DNA of 8,611 nt from CAZAMT01 sp964486145. Its GTDB lineage: Bacteria > Bacteroidota > Bacteroidia > Bacteroidales > JAAAOM01. This document shows, piece by piece, positions 1-5,965 of the stretch. Below the pieces are notes generated by a model that ran no database searches, was not told the DNA's origin, and saw only the letters and a program-made list of their open reading frames with translations. The DNA lies in assembly GCA_964486145.1 (NCBI GenBank), contig CAZAMT010000171.1, positions 1 to 8,611 of the forward strand, in the 5' to 3' direction. Made by a program: the position numbers and the translations under genes. Numbering within the stretch: the stretch's first letter is position 1; every line of letters begins with the position of its first letter.

Positions 1-52
1 TGTCCGACAATTGGCGGATAGCTTGCTCCGATTTGTCGGAGGTCTGTTTCAT
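1..52 (-). CDS. Partial unidentified gene, N-terminal 17 codons only
   Basis: An open frame starts at the ATG at 52-50 and leaves the window at its left edge, reading MKQTSDKSEQAIRQLSD. The ATG overlaps the TGA stop of the dCTP deaminase-like gene in an ATGA arrangement, the same coupling seen between two other genes of this operon, which argues that it is a real downstream gene and not a chance frame. The visible peptide is hydrophilic and charged, has no signal sequence, and is too short to place in a family. Its position makes it the sixth member of the zur-led operon. An 8-base inverted repeat (3-10 and 33-40) lies within it and is probably just coding sequence. Confidence 0.5.
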   Translation of the reverse strand, partial: MKQTSDKSEQAIRQLSD

Positions 53-570
53 ATAATAAAATCCTTATAAAGCTTACTTGCCTGTATGCCATTGTTGTTT
101 TGATATTTGCCATTATTATAAAGGCAATAGTCCCCTTTTATAGTGTGATAGTAAATCTGGCAAACAGGCACAAAAGGATATATTTTAACAGGTTGCACAC
201 AAAACATTTCCAGTGTCCAGTATCCTTTAAATCCAACATCTCCAAAACCGGCAGTTACATGAACAAACAATCCCAGGCGTCCAATTGAAGAACGACCTTC
301 GAGCATCGGCACAAATTGTAGTGTTTCGGTATATTCAATAGTTCTTCCCAGGTATAATTTCTCCGGATGTAAAAGCAAACCTTTTTCAGGTATTGTTATG
401 CTATGATGTTTATTTTTTATCTTCATATCCAGCACAGGTTTATCATAAACAACCAGCTCGTTATGAAGCCGAAGATTATAGCTGTTCGGGTTTAATTGTT
501 CCTTTTTAAAGGGCTCAATTAATAATCCGTTGCCTAATTGCCGTTCTATTTCCTGTCCGCTTAGAATCAT
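49..570 (-). CDS. dcd: dCTP deaminase-like protein (Dcd / Dcd-Dut family)
   Basis: This 173-aa protein of the dUTPase-fold dCTP deaminase family would convert dCTP to dUTP (or on to dUMP if bifunctional) in the cytoplasm, feeding dTTP synthesis. The key block is present: RSSIGR at residues 93-98, HVTAGF near 104-109, and TLE ending at E121. The spacing from R93 to E121 (28 residues) equals that from R110 to E138 in E. coli Dcd, so E121 is the likely catalytic base and R98 matches R115. The usual DPGF reads DVGF. The AGF turn and the C-terminal GIQASKLYKDF resemble archaeal and actinobacterial forms, some of which also have dUTPase activity, so mono- or bifunctionality is open. Length fits the short end of the family (about 173-204 aa). 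It lies 20 bases after the YciC-type GTPase and overlaps the next gene by 4 bases. This enzyme class does not use zinc for deamination, unlike dCMP deaminase, which may explain its place behind a zur-like gene (inference). Confidence 0.88.
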   Translation of the reverse strand: MILSGQEIERQLGNGLLIEPFKKEQLNPNSYNLRLHNELVVYDKPVLDMKIKNKHHSITIPEKGLLLHPEKLYLGRTIEYTETLQFVPMLEGRSSIGRLGLFVHVTAGFGDVGFKGYWTLEMFCVQPVKIYPFVPVCQIYYHTIKGDYCLYNNGKYQNNNGIQASKLYKDFII

Positions 571-590
571 TTTATCTTAATTAAGAATCA

Positions 591-1796
591 TTAAACCGGC
601 CATTCATCTAAAAATTCATAATTTTTCTTTTCCATGCCATTTATGTCCGTTTCGGTGCACAAGCACGCTTCCAGTTCCTGTCGTATGGCCTGCTCGTTCA
701 TTTCCCGGCCAATGATAACAATTTCGTTTTGCCTGTCGCCAAAGCGCTTGTCCCATTTATTCATGATGTATTCTTCATTTTGCTGGAAAACGGGATGTTG
801 GTTTCGCTCCATTTTACTTAAAGATGCCCACCACACACCGGCCTTTTCAGCCCTTAACGAGCCTCCGGCCTGGCTCCAGTTTATGGCAACATCGGGCCTG
901 GAGGCAATCCAAAACAAACCCTTGCTTCTTAAAATGGAAGCATCCCATTCTTCATTAATATAACGCCAGAACCGTGCAGGATGAAAGGGGCGTTTATCGC
1001 GAAAAACAAAGGAAGAAACACCGTATTCCTCTGTTTCAGGGGTATGAACGCCTTCAAGTTCTTTTATCCAACCTGCCGATGATGAGGCTTCTTCAAAATT
1101 AAAAAGCCCGGAGTTGACTATTTCTTTCAGGTCGATTTTTCCATGGGTGGAAACCAGTATTTTTGCCACGGGGTTTAGTTTATATATAACTGCTTTTAAT
1201 TGTTCCAATTTTTCAGGGCTAATAAGATCGGCTTTGTTGATAATAATCACATTGGCAAACTCAATCTGGTCAGTTAAAAGGTTTACTATGGTACGTTCAT
1301 CTTCAAGGTCACTGTCGTTTAAGTTGCGGTCGGCTATTGTATCCAGACTACCGAAATCTTTTTCAAAATTAAATGCATCCACTACGCTAACCATAGTATC
1401 CAGCCTGGCCCATTGGGTCAGGTCAAGGCCTAAATCTTCGAAAGCATAGGTAAATGTCTGGGCCACAGGTATGGGTTCTGAAATTCCCGTGCTTTCTATA
1501 AAAAGGTAGTCGAACCGGTTCTGTCGTGCAAGTTTTTCTACTTCTTTCACCAGGTCTTCACGGAGTGTGCAGCAGATGCATCCATTGCTCATTTCTACCA
1601 GTTTCTCATCAGTACGTGAAAGCACGTTTTCGTTTTCAACCAGTTGGGCATCAATATTTACCTCGCTCATGTCGTTTACGATAACTGCTGCACGGAGATT
1701 CTGCTTATTATGTAAGATGTGGTTGAGCAAGGTGGTTTTCCCTGCTCCTAAAAATCCGCTTAAAACGGTTACGGGTAATTTTGTTTCTGACTTCAT
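591..1796 (-). CDS. COG0523 G3E-family GTPase, YciC/ZigA-type zinc metallochaperone
   Basis: This 401-aa GTPase has Walker A GFLGAGKTT at residues 14-22, the NDMSEVNID stretch at 41-49, the metal-binding CICC motif at C73-C76, ESTG at 101-104, NKAD at 187-190, and a long CobW C-terminal domain beginning around RPFHP (269-273), rich in Trp, with a CLC pair at 378-380. NDMSEVNID, RPFHP and the extended C-terminus are what I associate with the YciC/ZigA branch, which is Zur-controlled and proposed to deliver zinc to client proteins under starvation. Its ATG (1796-1794) overlaps the TGA of the 63-aa upstream gene as ATGA, so translation is probably coupled. Automatic annotation as a cobalamin protein would be misleading, because no cobalamin genes are visible. 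The family and GTPase fold are clear; zinc as the metal is inferred from context. Confidence 0.93.
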   Translation of the reverse strand: MKSETKLPVTVLSGFLGAGKTTLLNHILHNKQNLRAAVIVNDMSEVNIDAQLVENENVLSRTDEKLVEMSNGCICCTLREDLVKEVEKLARQNRFDYLFIESTGISEPIPVAQTFTYAFEDLGLDLTQWARLDTMVSVVDAFNFEKDFGSLDTIADRNLNDSDLEDERTIVNLLTDQIEFANVIIINKADLISPEKLEQLKAVIYKLNPVAKILVSTHGKIDLKEIVNSGLFNFEEASSSAGWIKELEGVHTPETEEYGVSSFVFRDKRPFHPARFWRYINEEWDASILRSKGLFWIASRPDVAINWSQAGGSLRAEKAGVWWASLSKMERNQHPVFQQNEEYIMNKWDKRFGDRQNEIVIIGREMNEQAIRQELEACLCTETDINGMEKKNYEFLDEWPV

Positions 1797-1984
1797 ATCT
1801 GTTTAAACCAATTTATGATGTTTTGTAAATGCGCTTCTCCGTATAATTGGATAAACTTTTGCGTTTCATGACTTTTCTTATCTTGGTAAACTGCTAATCG
1901 TTGTTGTGCAAAATCCTTTGTTAGATTGATTTTGCAATCGTATACAATGCAATTCTTCCAATCGTTAAATGTTTGAGGTATCAC
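1793..1984 (-). CDS. Small 63-aa protein coupled to the YciC-type GTPase
   Basis: This 63-aa soluble protein begins at GTG (1984-1982). An in-frame TAA at 1990-1988 lies only one codon above, so no longer reading is possible and GTG is effectively forced. Its TGA (1795-1793) overlaps the ATG of the 401-aa GTPase as ATGA. It has no signal peptide or membrane segment. Notable residues are C12 and C17 (C-x4-C), H39 and H52, and an aromatic C-terminal segment, FIQLYGEAH to NWF (residues 44-60). I do not recognise a named family. I have a vague impression that small proteins with a similar LYG-x2-H-x4-I-x-WF ending occur near other YciC/ZigA-type GTPases, but cannot confirm it. Coupling and coding-like composition support a real gene. 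A helper or client of the GTPase, or a small metal carrier, is a guess. Confidence 0.7.
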   Translation of the reverse strand: MIPQTFNDWKNCIVYDCKINLTKDFAQQRLAVYQDKKSHETQKFIQLYGEAHLQNIINWFKQI

Positions 1985-2043
1985 GTTTTATTGTTTTATA
2001 AACAGTTAAATAATTCGATTCTTATTTTTTATTACGAATGTGT

Positions 2044-3039
2044 TCATACTTCAAGTTTATCACTTTTTGCTATTAGTGAGTAAAGGTTTTTTTGTAATTC
2101 TTTTTTATTGAGATTTGAACCGATAAAAACCATACGGCTTTCCCTGTTTTCGCTTTCCTGCCATAATGTACCCTGTGAAATATGGAAATTATCACCAATC
2201 GACTGAAGGGCGATTTTGTGTTGCATGTCCTCAATGCTTAAAATACCCTTAATTCTTAGTATATTGTTTGCATTGGCAAAAAGGAAGTTATCGAGCCAAA
2301 AAGAAAGCCGTTGCATATCAAAATGCCCTGGGATGACAAAGCTTATTGTCTGAATTTGGTGTGCATGTTCTTTATCATTGGAAATGATGGAAAGATTGCC
2401 AAAATCAGTAACCGATTTTTCAACATTGTCAGGTTGGAACAACGCGCAGTTTAGTATTTTTATGCCACTGGTGTCACTGTATTTAGTCCTTTCTATCCGT
2501 GCCAAAGGATTGATTTCACGCACTTGCTGCTCTGTGCTTTGTAAAACATCCGGCGTTACCAAATCGGTTTTATTGATTAACACAACATCAGATTGTGCAA
2601 CCTGCCTTCGTATTTCGGAAAAGTCATTGATACGTTTTAGAAACATTCCTGCATCAATAAGGCATACCACCCCATCCAATTTAAAATATCGTTGGATACG
2701 TGGGCCGGAAAACAAATTGATGACCTGTCCCGGATCGGCCATGCCGGTGGCTTCTATAAGAACATAGTCGTATTTTACATTTGCAAGTATGATGCTGTTA
2801 AGCAGTGTACCCAGTTCAGTATTGAGCGAACAGCAAATACATCCGTTGGACAATTCGAATACATTGTTTTTATTGGCATTCTCCAACAATTCTCCATCTA
2901 TATTTACTTCACCAGCCTCATTTTCAATAAGTAAGAAGTCAGTATCGGGATTTTTACGGAGTATATCATTTACAAGGGTAGTTTTTCCTGCGCCTAAAAA
3001 TCCGGTAATAATAGTAACCGGTGTAAATTCTTTATTCAT
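2044..3039 (-). CDS. COG0523 G3E-family GTPase, second paralogue (CobW-type)
   Basis: This 331-aa GTPase has Walker A GFLGAGKTT at residues 13-21, an ENEAGEVNID segment at 39-48, CICC at C67-C70, EATG at 96-99, NKTD at 156-159, and a CobW C-terminal domain over roughly residues 228-325. An HAH pair (H225, H227) at the domain border could add metal ligands. It is shorter than the neighbouring 401-aa paralogue and lacks that protein's RPFHP/Trp-rich extension, so the two belong to different branches of COG0523 and are not a recent tandem duplication. The ATG is at 3039-3037, 13 bases after the stop of the Fur-family gene, so the two are almost certainly co-transcribed. A 59-base gap with no promoter motif that I can see separates it from the 63-aa gene downstream. 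The role is probably metal (zinc) insertion or trafficking in the cytoplasm. The client is unknown. Confidence 0.92.
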   Translation of the reverse strand: MNKEFTPVTIITGFLGAGKTTLVNDILRKNPDTDFLLIENEAGEVNIDGELLENANKNNVFELSNGCICCSLNTELGTLLNSIILANVKYDYVLIEATGMADPGQVINLFSGPRIQRYFKLDGVVCLIDAGMFLKRINDFSEIRRQVAQSDVVLINKTDLVTPDVLQSTEQQVREINPLARIERTKYSDTSGIKILNCALFQPDNVEKSVTDFGNLSIISNDKEHAHQIQTISFVIPGHFDMQRLSFWLDNFLFANANNILRIKGILSIEDMQHKIALQSIGDNFHISQGTLWQESENRESRMVFIGSNLNKKELQKNLYSLIAKSDKLEV

Positions 3040-3052
3040 TCAAAAAATGTTT

Positions 3053-3460
3053 TTATTGATTAACAGAACATTGACCACATAATCCTTTAATAATAAGCTC
3101 TATTTCAGCAACTCTATATCCTGAAGGCAAGTCGAGATGGGGTATTACTATTGAATCCAGGCATTGCACCCGCTCACATTTATTACAGTAAAAATGTGCA
3201 TGTTCTTTTTTACTTGTTATTGAATTATCAAGGGCATATTTTACCAATTGATTATCTACCACTATTTTATGAATGATCCTGTGTTCTTCGAGTGTTTTGA
3301 AGGAACGGTAAAACGTAGTACGGTCATAATTACCCTCAAGCTTGTTCCTGATTTCAATTTCAGAGAGGGCATTGTTTGACGTCATGATGGCATGTATTAT
3401 CCCTTCACGACAACTGGTGCGTTTTAGCTTGTGCTGGTTCAATACTTCTGCTGGCTCCAT
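3053..3460 (-). CDS. zur: Fur-family transcriptional regulator, probable Zur
   Basis: This 135-aa Fur-superfamily repressor has an N-terminal winged helix with the recognition helix near residues 46-60 (DRTTFYRSFKTLEEH) and a C-terminal dimerisation domain with HAHFYCNKC (H87, H89, C92, C95), C100, H108 and CGQC (C128, C131). The paired CxxC motifs form the structural zinc site known in Fur and Zur proteins. Family membership is certain. The metal sensed cannot be read from the sequence, and Zur is chosen because the gene heads an operon with two COG0523 GTPases, one of them YciC/ZigA-like. The ATG at 3460-3458 follows a Bacteroidota promoter whose -33 element lies inside a large palindrome, so autoregulation is likely. 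Fur (iron) or another metal sensor is the main alternative, given the heme-type genes across the intergenic region. Confidence 0.85.
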   Translation of the reverse strand: MEPAEVLNQHKLKRTSCREGIIHAIMTSNNALSEIEIRNKLEGNYDRTTFYRSFKTLEEHRIIHKIVVDNQLVKYALDNSITSKKEHAHFYCNKCERVQCLDSIVIPHLDLPSGYRVAEIELIIKGLCGQCSVNQ

Positions 3461-3480
3461 ATTTGCATAAATGTTTTAAT

Positions 3481-3495
3481 CGCAACAATGATGCA
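3481..3495. promoter_or_regulatory. Second, weaker operator copy at the zur start point
   Basis: CGCAACAATGATGCA resembles the core of the main palindrome, TGCAATAATGTTGCA at 3519-3533, matching 12 of 15 positions, and similarity continues into the flanking AT-rich bases. It is itself imperfectly palindromic around A3488 (5 of 7 core pairs). Its centre lies 38 bases from the main centre and falls at the predicted transcription start, which would allow cooperative repression. Assignment as an operator is inferred from similarity only. Confidence 0.5.
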
Positions 3496-3523
3496 AATAT
3501 AAATGAATTTAATATAAATGCAA
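3494..3523 (-). promoter_or_regulatory. Predicted zur operon promoter (Bacteroidota type)
   Basis: On the minus strand, TTG at 3523-3521 (the -33 element) is followed after 19 bases by TATATTTG at 3501-3494, an exact match to the Bacteroidota -7 consensus TAnnTTTG. The start point would be near 3488, giving a leader of about 27 bases before the zur ATG. The -33 element lies inside the main palindrome, so a bound repressor would block sigma factor. Confidence 0.72.
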
Positions 3524-3551
3524 TAATGTTGCATTTATATTAAATCCATTT
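3501..3551. promoter_or_regulatory. 51-bp near-perfect palindrome, probable Zur operator
   Basis: Arms 3501-3523 and 3529-3551 are reverse complements at 22 of 23 positions (the mismatch is 3506/3546), and the inner 16 bases (3508-3523 and 3529-3544) are perfect. The dyad is centred on A3526, an odd-centred 7-1-7 arrangement with core TGCAATAATGTTGCA, as in known Fur-family operators. It overlaps the -33 element of the zur promoter. The arms are much longer than a single Fur-family site (about 19-23 bp), so two dimers or extended contacts are possible. A terminator is unlikely, since no gene ends here. Confidence 0.75.
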
Positions 3552-3728
3552 TTAATTCTGGCTTGCCCGGGTTAGGTAATCATTATTATTTAGTAGTAAT
3601 TTATGATGATGACCGGAATATCAAATTGACTCATTGCGCTCTACAGCAGGTACTTTGACTGTCAATTACATTCAAAACACCGAATGAGATAACCAAAAGC
3701 TAAAAGAATTTTTCATAATTAATTGCGA

Positions 3729-3759
3729 TTGCCGCGCAACTCCTTTACCTCTAATTTTG
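3729..3759 (+). promoter_or_regulatory. Predicted promoter of the receptor operon (Bacteroidota type)
   Basis: TTG at 3729-3731 is separated by 20 bases from TAATTTTG at 3752-3759, an exact TAnnTTTG match. Transcription would start near 3765, about 24 bases before the receptor ATG at 3789. This decides the receptor start, since the upstream in-frame TTG at 3723 would lie outside the transcript. An odd-centred inverted repeat, TTGCG-N7-CGCAA (3723-3739), overlaps the -33 element and might be a repressor site. Confidence 0.65.
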
Positions 3760-3788
3760 GCCATACTTTACAAGTAATCTTTTGTTTT

Positions 3789-5957
3789 ATGAAGCACGTT
3801 ACGTTACTGTTATTGGTATTTACTTTTTTTCAAAACACATTTTCACAAAGCGCGAATATTGCCATACATGATGCAGGCAACAATACCCCGGTACCATTTG
3901 CTCACGTGTGTTTTGAGGAGCTGTCAACCGGAAAGGAATATTACAGGACAACCACACAAGAAGGCATTGCTGAAAATCCCGTACAACAATCTGCTTTAGT
4001 AGCCATTTCATTTGTAGGCTACAAAACCTTTTTGGATACCGTGCAGCCGGGCGAATCAAAAACCTACCACATGGAACAAGACCTTTTCAATATGGAACAG
4101 GTGGTAGTTACCGGAACACGTACAAGAAAAACCCTGTCAGAAAGCCCTGTTTTAACAAAGGTAGTTAACAGCATTGAACTTAAAGAGGCGGGGGCAGTTA
4201 CAGCGCTTGATGCACTTGAATACTCGGTGCCAGGTGTGCAGTTCTCTCCCGACGGGCATGGTGATAACCTTCAAATTCAGGGTCTTGACAACGATTATAT
4301 CCTGGTACTGGTCGATGGAGAACGCATGGTCGGGGAAACACGTGGTAATGTGAATTTTGACCGTTTGGTTTCCGAAGAAATTGAGCGGATTGAGATTGTA
4401 AATGGTGCTTCTTCGGTTCTTTACGGCTCAAATGCCATTGGAGCTGTAATAAATATTATTACCAAAAACAGACGGCAGGATAAACCGGTCCAGGCATCAA
4501 TAAGTTCGCGGTATTCGAAATACAATGAACTGCTTGTTTCTTCAAATGTAGGATATGCAGGTGAAAAGCTAAAAGTAAACCTGAATGGTTTTCGAAGTAG
4601 CACCGATGGCTACGATCTTACCCCGGAAACTCCCGCTTCGTTTACGGTAGATAAAAATACTGATTACTCAGGCAAACTCAGAATTGATTATAAAATCAAT
4701 AAGCAACTTCAATTAAGTGCAAACAGTTCATATTACCAGCATGAGGTTGAAAATCCTGAAAAAAGCACAAAATCCACACATCGTTTTAACCGGAATGTTT
4801 CGTATAGCGGGAAAATTCATTTTTCACCACAAGGCCAGCACCTATTTGAATTACGTGCGAATACAGACACATACAATGCTTTTACTGTATATGAAAAAAA
4901 AGATGATGAGAAAGAAAAAGGTTCGGATTACAGTTATTCTTCTTTACTGGCAACACATACATGGCATACGAATAAAAAGTTGGAACTGGTAAGCGGCATA
5001 GAAACCAATTACGAAACGATTTTTTCACGTGATCTCTTTGGAGAAAGTGCAGGGGAAACAAAAGAGGCTTATGATGTAAATGCCTTTTTACAAGCAGATT
5101 ATAAACTGTTTGAAGATTTCGAATTGGTAGCCGGGTTAAGAAATACGTATCACAAAAATTATGGCAATCATCTGTCGCCCAAATTATCAGCCATGTATTC
5201 ACCCTGGAAAATAAAACTAAGGGGAAACGTGTCTAAAGGTTACAAAGCACCAACATTAAAAGAATTACACTATAATTTCGACCATCACGGGATGTTTATG
5301 ATTTATGGCAATCCCGATTTAAAACCTGAAGATGCTTTTTATACCTCGTTTTCAGCAGAATACACCGAGAAAACACTTACTACAACCATAACGGCCTATT
5401 ACAATTCAATTCAGGACAAAATTGAATCGGTTGACCGGATAAATGCCCAAAACGATATGCTTGAAAAGCATTACATGAATGTCAGTGAGGCGCTTTTGAA
5501 AGGTATCGAAGGATATTTTTCAGTCTATATCATTGATAATCTGGTTACAAAATTAGGTTATGCTTATTCCGATGCAACCGATAAATCTACTAACCTGCAA
5601 TTGTATGGAAACAGCACTCACAGCGGAACTTTCGCTCTGACGTATAAAGTCTGGAAAATTAAATACCCGTTGAGCATAAGCCTGAATGGGCGTGCCTCAT
5701 CTGGCAGGTTATACCAGTCGGCCAAAACAGAAACTGATGAAACAACAGGTGAGGATATAACAACGGTTATAAAAGATAAAAGCAACCCATATACACTTTG
5801 GAAGCTGGTATACAATCAGAATTTCAGGTTTGGTAATAAATATAACATTGAATTCCAAGCCGGTATCAACAACGTATTTAATTATACAGATTCAAAACAC
5901 TTTGCTGTCGTTGACCCGGGAAGGAGATTTTTTGCAGGAATTAAATTCAAATTTTAA
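3789..5957 (+). CDS. TonB-dependent outer-membrane receptor, heme-receptor-like (HmuR type)
   Basis: This 722-aa receptor would import a metal chelate across the outer membrane using TonB energy. I start it at ATG 3789, because residues 1-20 (MKHVTLLLLV to FSQ) form a good signal peptide and the predicted promoter lies between this ATG and the longer in-frame TTG at 3723. After the signal come a carboxypeptidase-regulatory-like domain (about 22-100), a TonB-box-like EQVVVTGTRT at 103-112, the plug (about 120-225, with VLVDGERM and the NIITK end), and a beta barrel ending in GIKFKF. YKAP (485-488) and NPDL (508-511) match the FRAP and NPNL boxes of bacterial heme receptors, and H494, H499 and H500 lie between them where heme receptors carry a functional histidine. 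A lysine/acid-rich stretch (YEKKDDEKEKGSD) suggests a surface loop. Its stop is 8 bases before the lipoprotein start. Heme, another metalloporphyrin or a different zinc/iron chelate are all possible ligands. Confidence 0.92.
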   Translation: MKHVTLLLLVFTFFQNTFSQSANIAIHDAGNNTPVPFAHVCFEELSTGKEYYRTTTQEGIAENPVQQSALVAISFVGYKTFLDTVQPGESKTYHMEQDLFNMEQVVVTGTRTRKTLSESPVLTKVVNSIELKEAGAVTALDALEYSVPGVQFSPDGHGDNLQIQGLDNDYILVLVDGERMVGETRGNVNFDRLVSEEIERIEIVNGASSVLYGSNAIGAVINIITKNRRQDKPVQASISSRYSKYNELLVSSNVGYAGEKLKVNLNGFRSSTDGYDLTPETPASFTVDKNTDYSGKLRIDYKINKQLQLSANSSYYQHEVENPEKSTKSTHRFNRNVSYSGKIHFSPQGQHLFELRANTDTYNAFTVYEKKDDEKEKGSDYSYSSLLATHTWHTNKKLELVSGIETNYETIFSRDLFGESAGETKEAYDVNAFLQADYKLFEDFELVAGLRNTYHKNYGNHLSPKLSAMYSPWKIKLRGNVSKGYKAPTLKELHYNFDHHGMFMIYGNPDLKPEDAFYTSFSAEYTEKTLTTTITAYYNSIQDKIESVDRINAQNDMLEKHYMNVSEALLKGIEGYFSVYIIDNLVTKLGYAYSDATDKSTNLQLYGNSTHSGTFALTYKVWKIKYPLSISLNGRASSGRLYQSAKTETDETTGEDITTVIKDKSNPYTLWKLVYNQNFRFGNKYNIEFQAGINNVFNYTDSKHFAVVDPGRRFFAGIKFKF

Positions 5958-5965
5958 ATATACAA

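Larger units (their letters stand above)
3461..3788. promoter_or_regulatory. Divergent control region between the zur operon and the receptor operon
   Basis: This 328-base non-coding stretch separates the two divergent operons. The zur side (about 3461-3551) holds a promoter and two operator-like palindromes; the receptor side (about 3723-3765) holds its own promoter. The middle (3552-3720) shows only a 7-base inverted repeat, AATTGAC at 3624-3630 with GTCAATT at 3661-3667, and no open frame longer than a few codons. I see no cobalamin-riboswitch-like conserved boxes, which weighs against B12 control of the receptor. Confidence 0.75.

Noticed and set aside
3..40. Inverted repeat TCCGACAA / TTGTCGGA
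   Set aside because: Eight-base arms 22 bases apart inside the partial coding frame; no T run follows on either strand, so a terminator or operator is not supported.
576..585. Palindrome CTTAATTAAG between the YciC-type GTPase and dcd
   Set aside because: Short, AT-rich and self-complementary in a 20-base gap; too small for a terminator and unlike the Zur-type core.
634..3082. Plus-strand open frames across the GTPase and regulator genes
   Set aside because: All lie opposite minus-strand genes with intact motifs, and their translations are low-complexity and unlike real proteins.
3624..3667. Inverted repeat AATTGAC / GTCAATT in the middle of the control region
   Set aside because: Seven-base arms with a 30-base spacer are expected by chance in AT-rich DNA; no link to a promoter motif.
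3461..3788. Cobalamin riboswitch before the TonB receptor
   Set aside because: I looked because of the receptor and CobN homology, but saw no B12-box-like sequence, and the predicted leader of about 24 bases is far too short.
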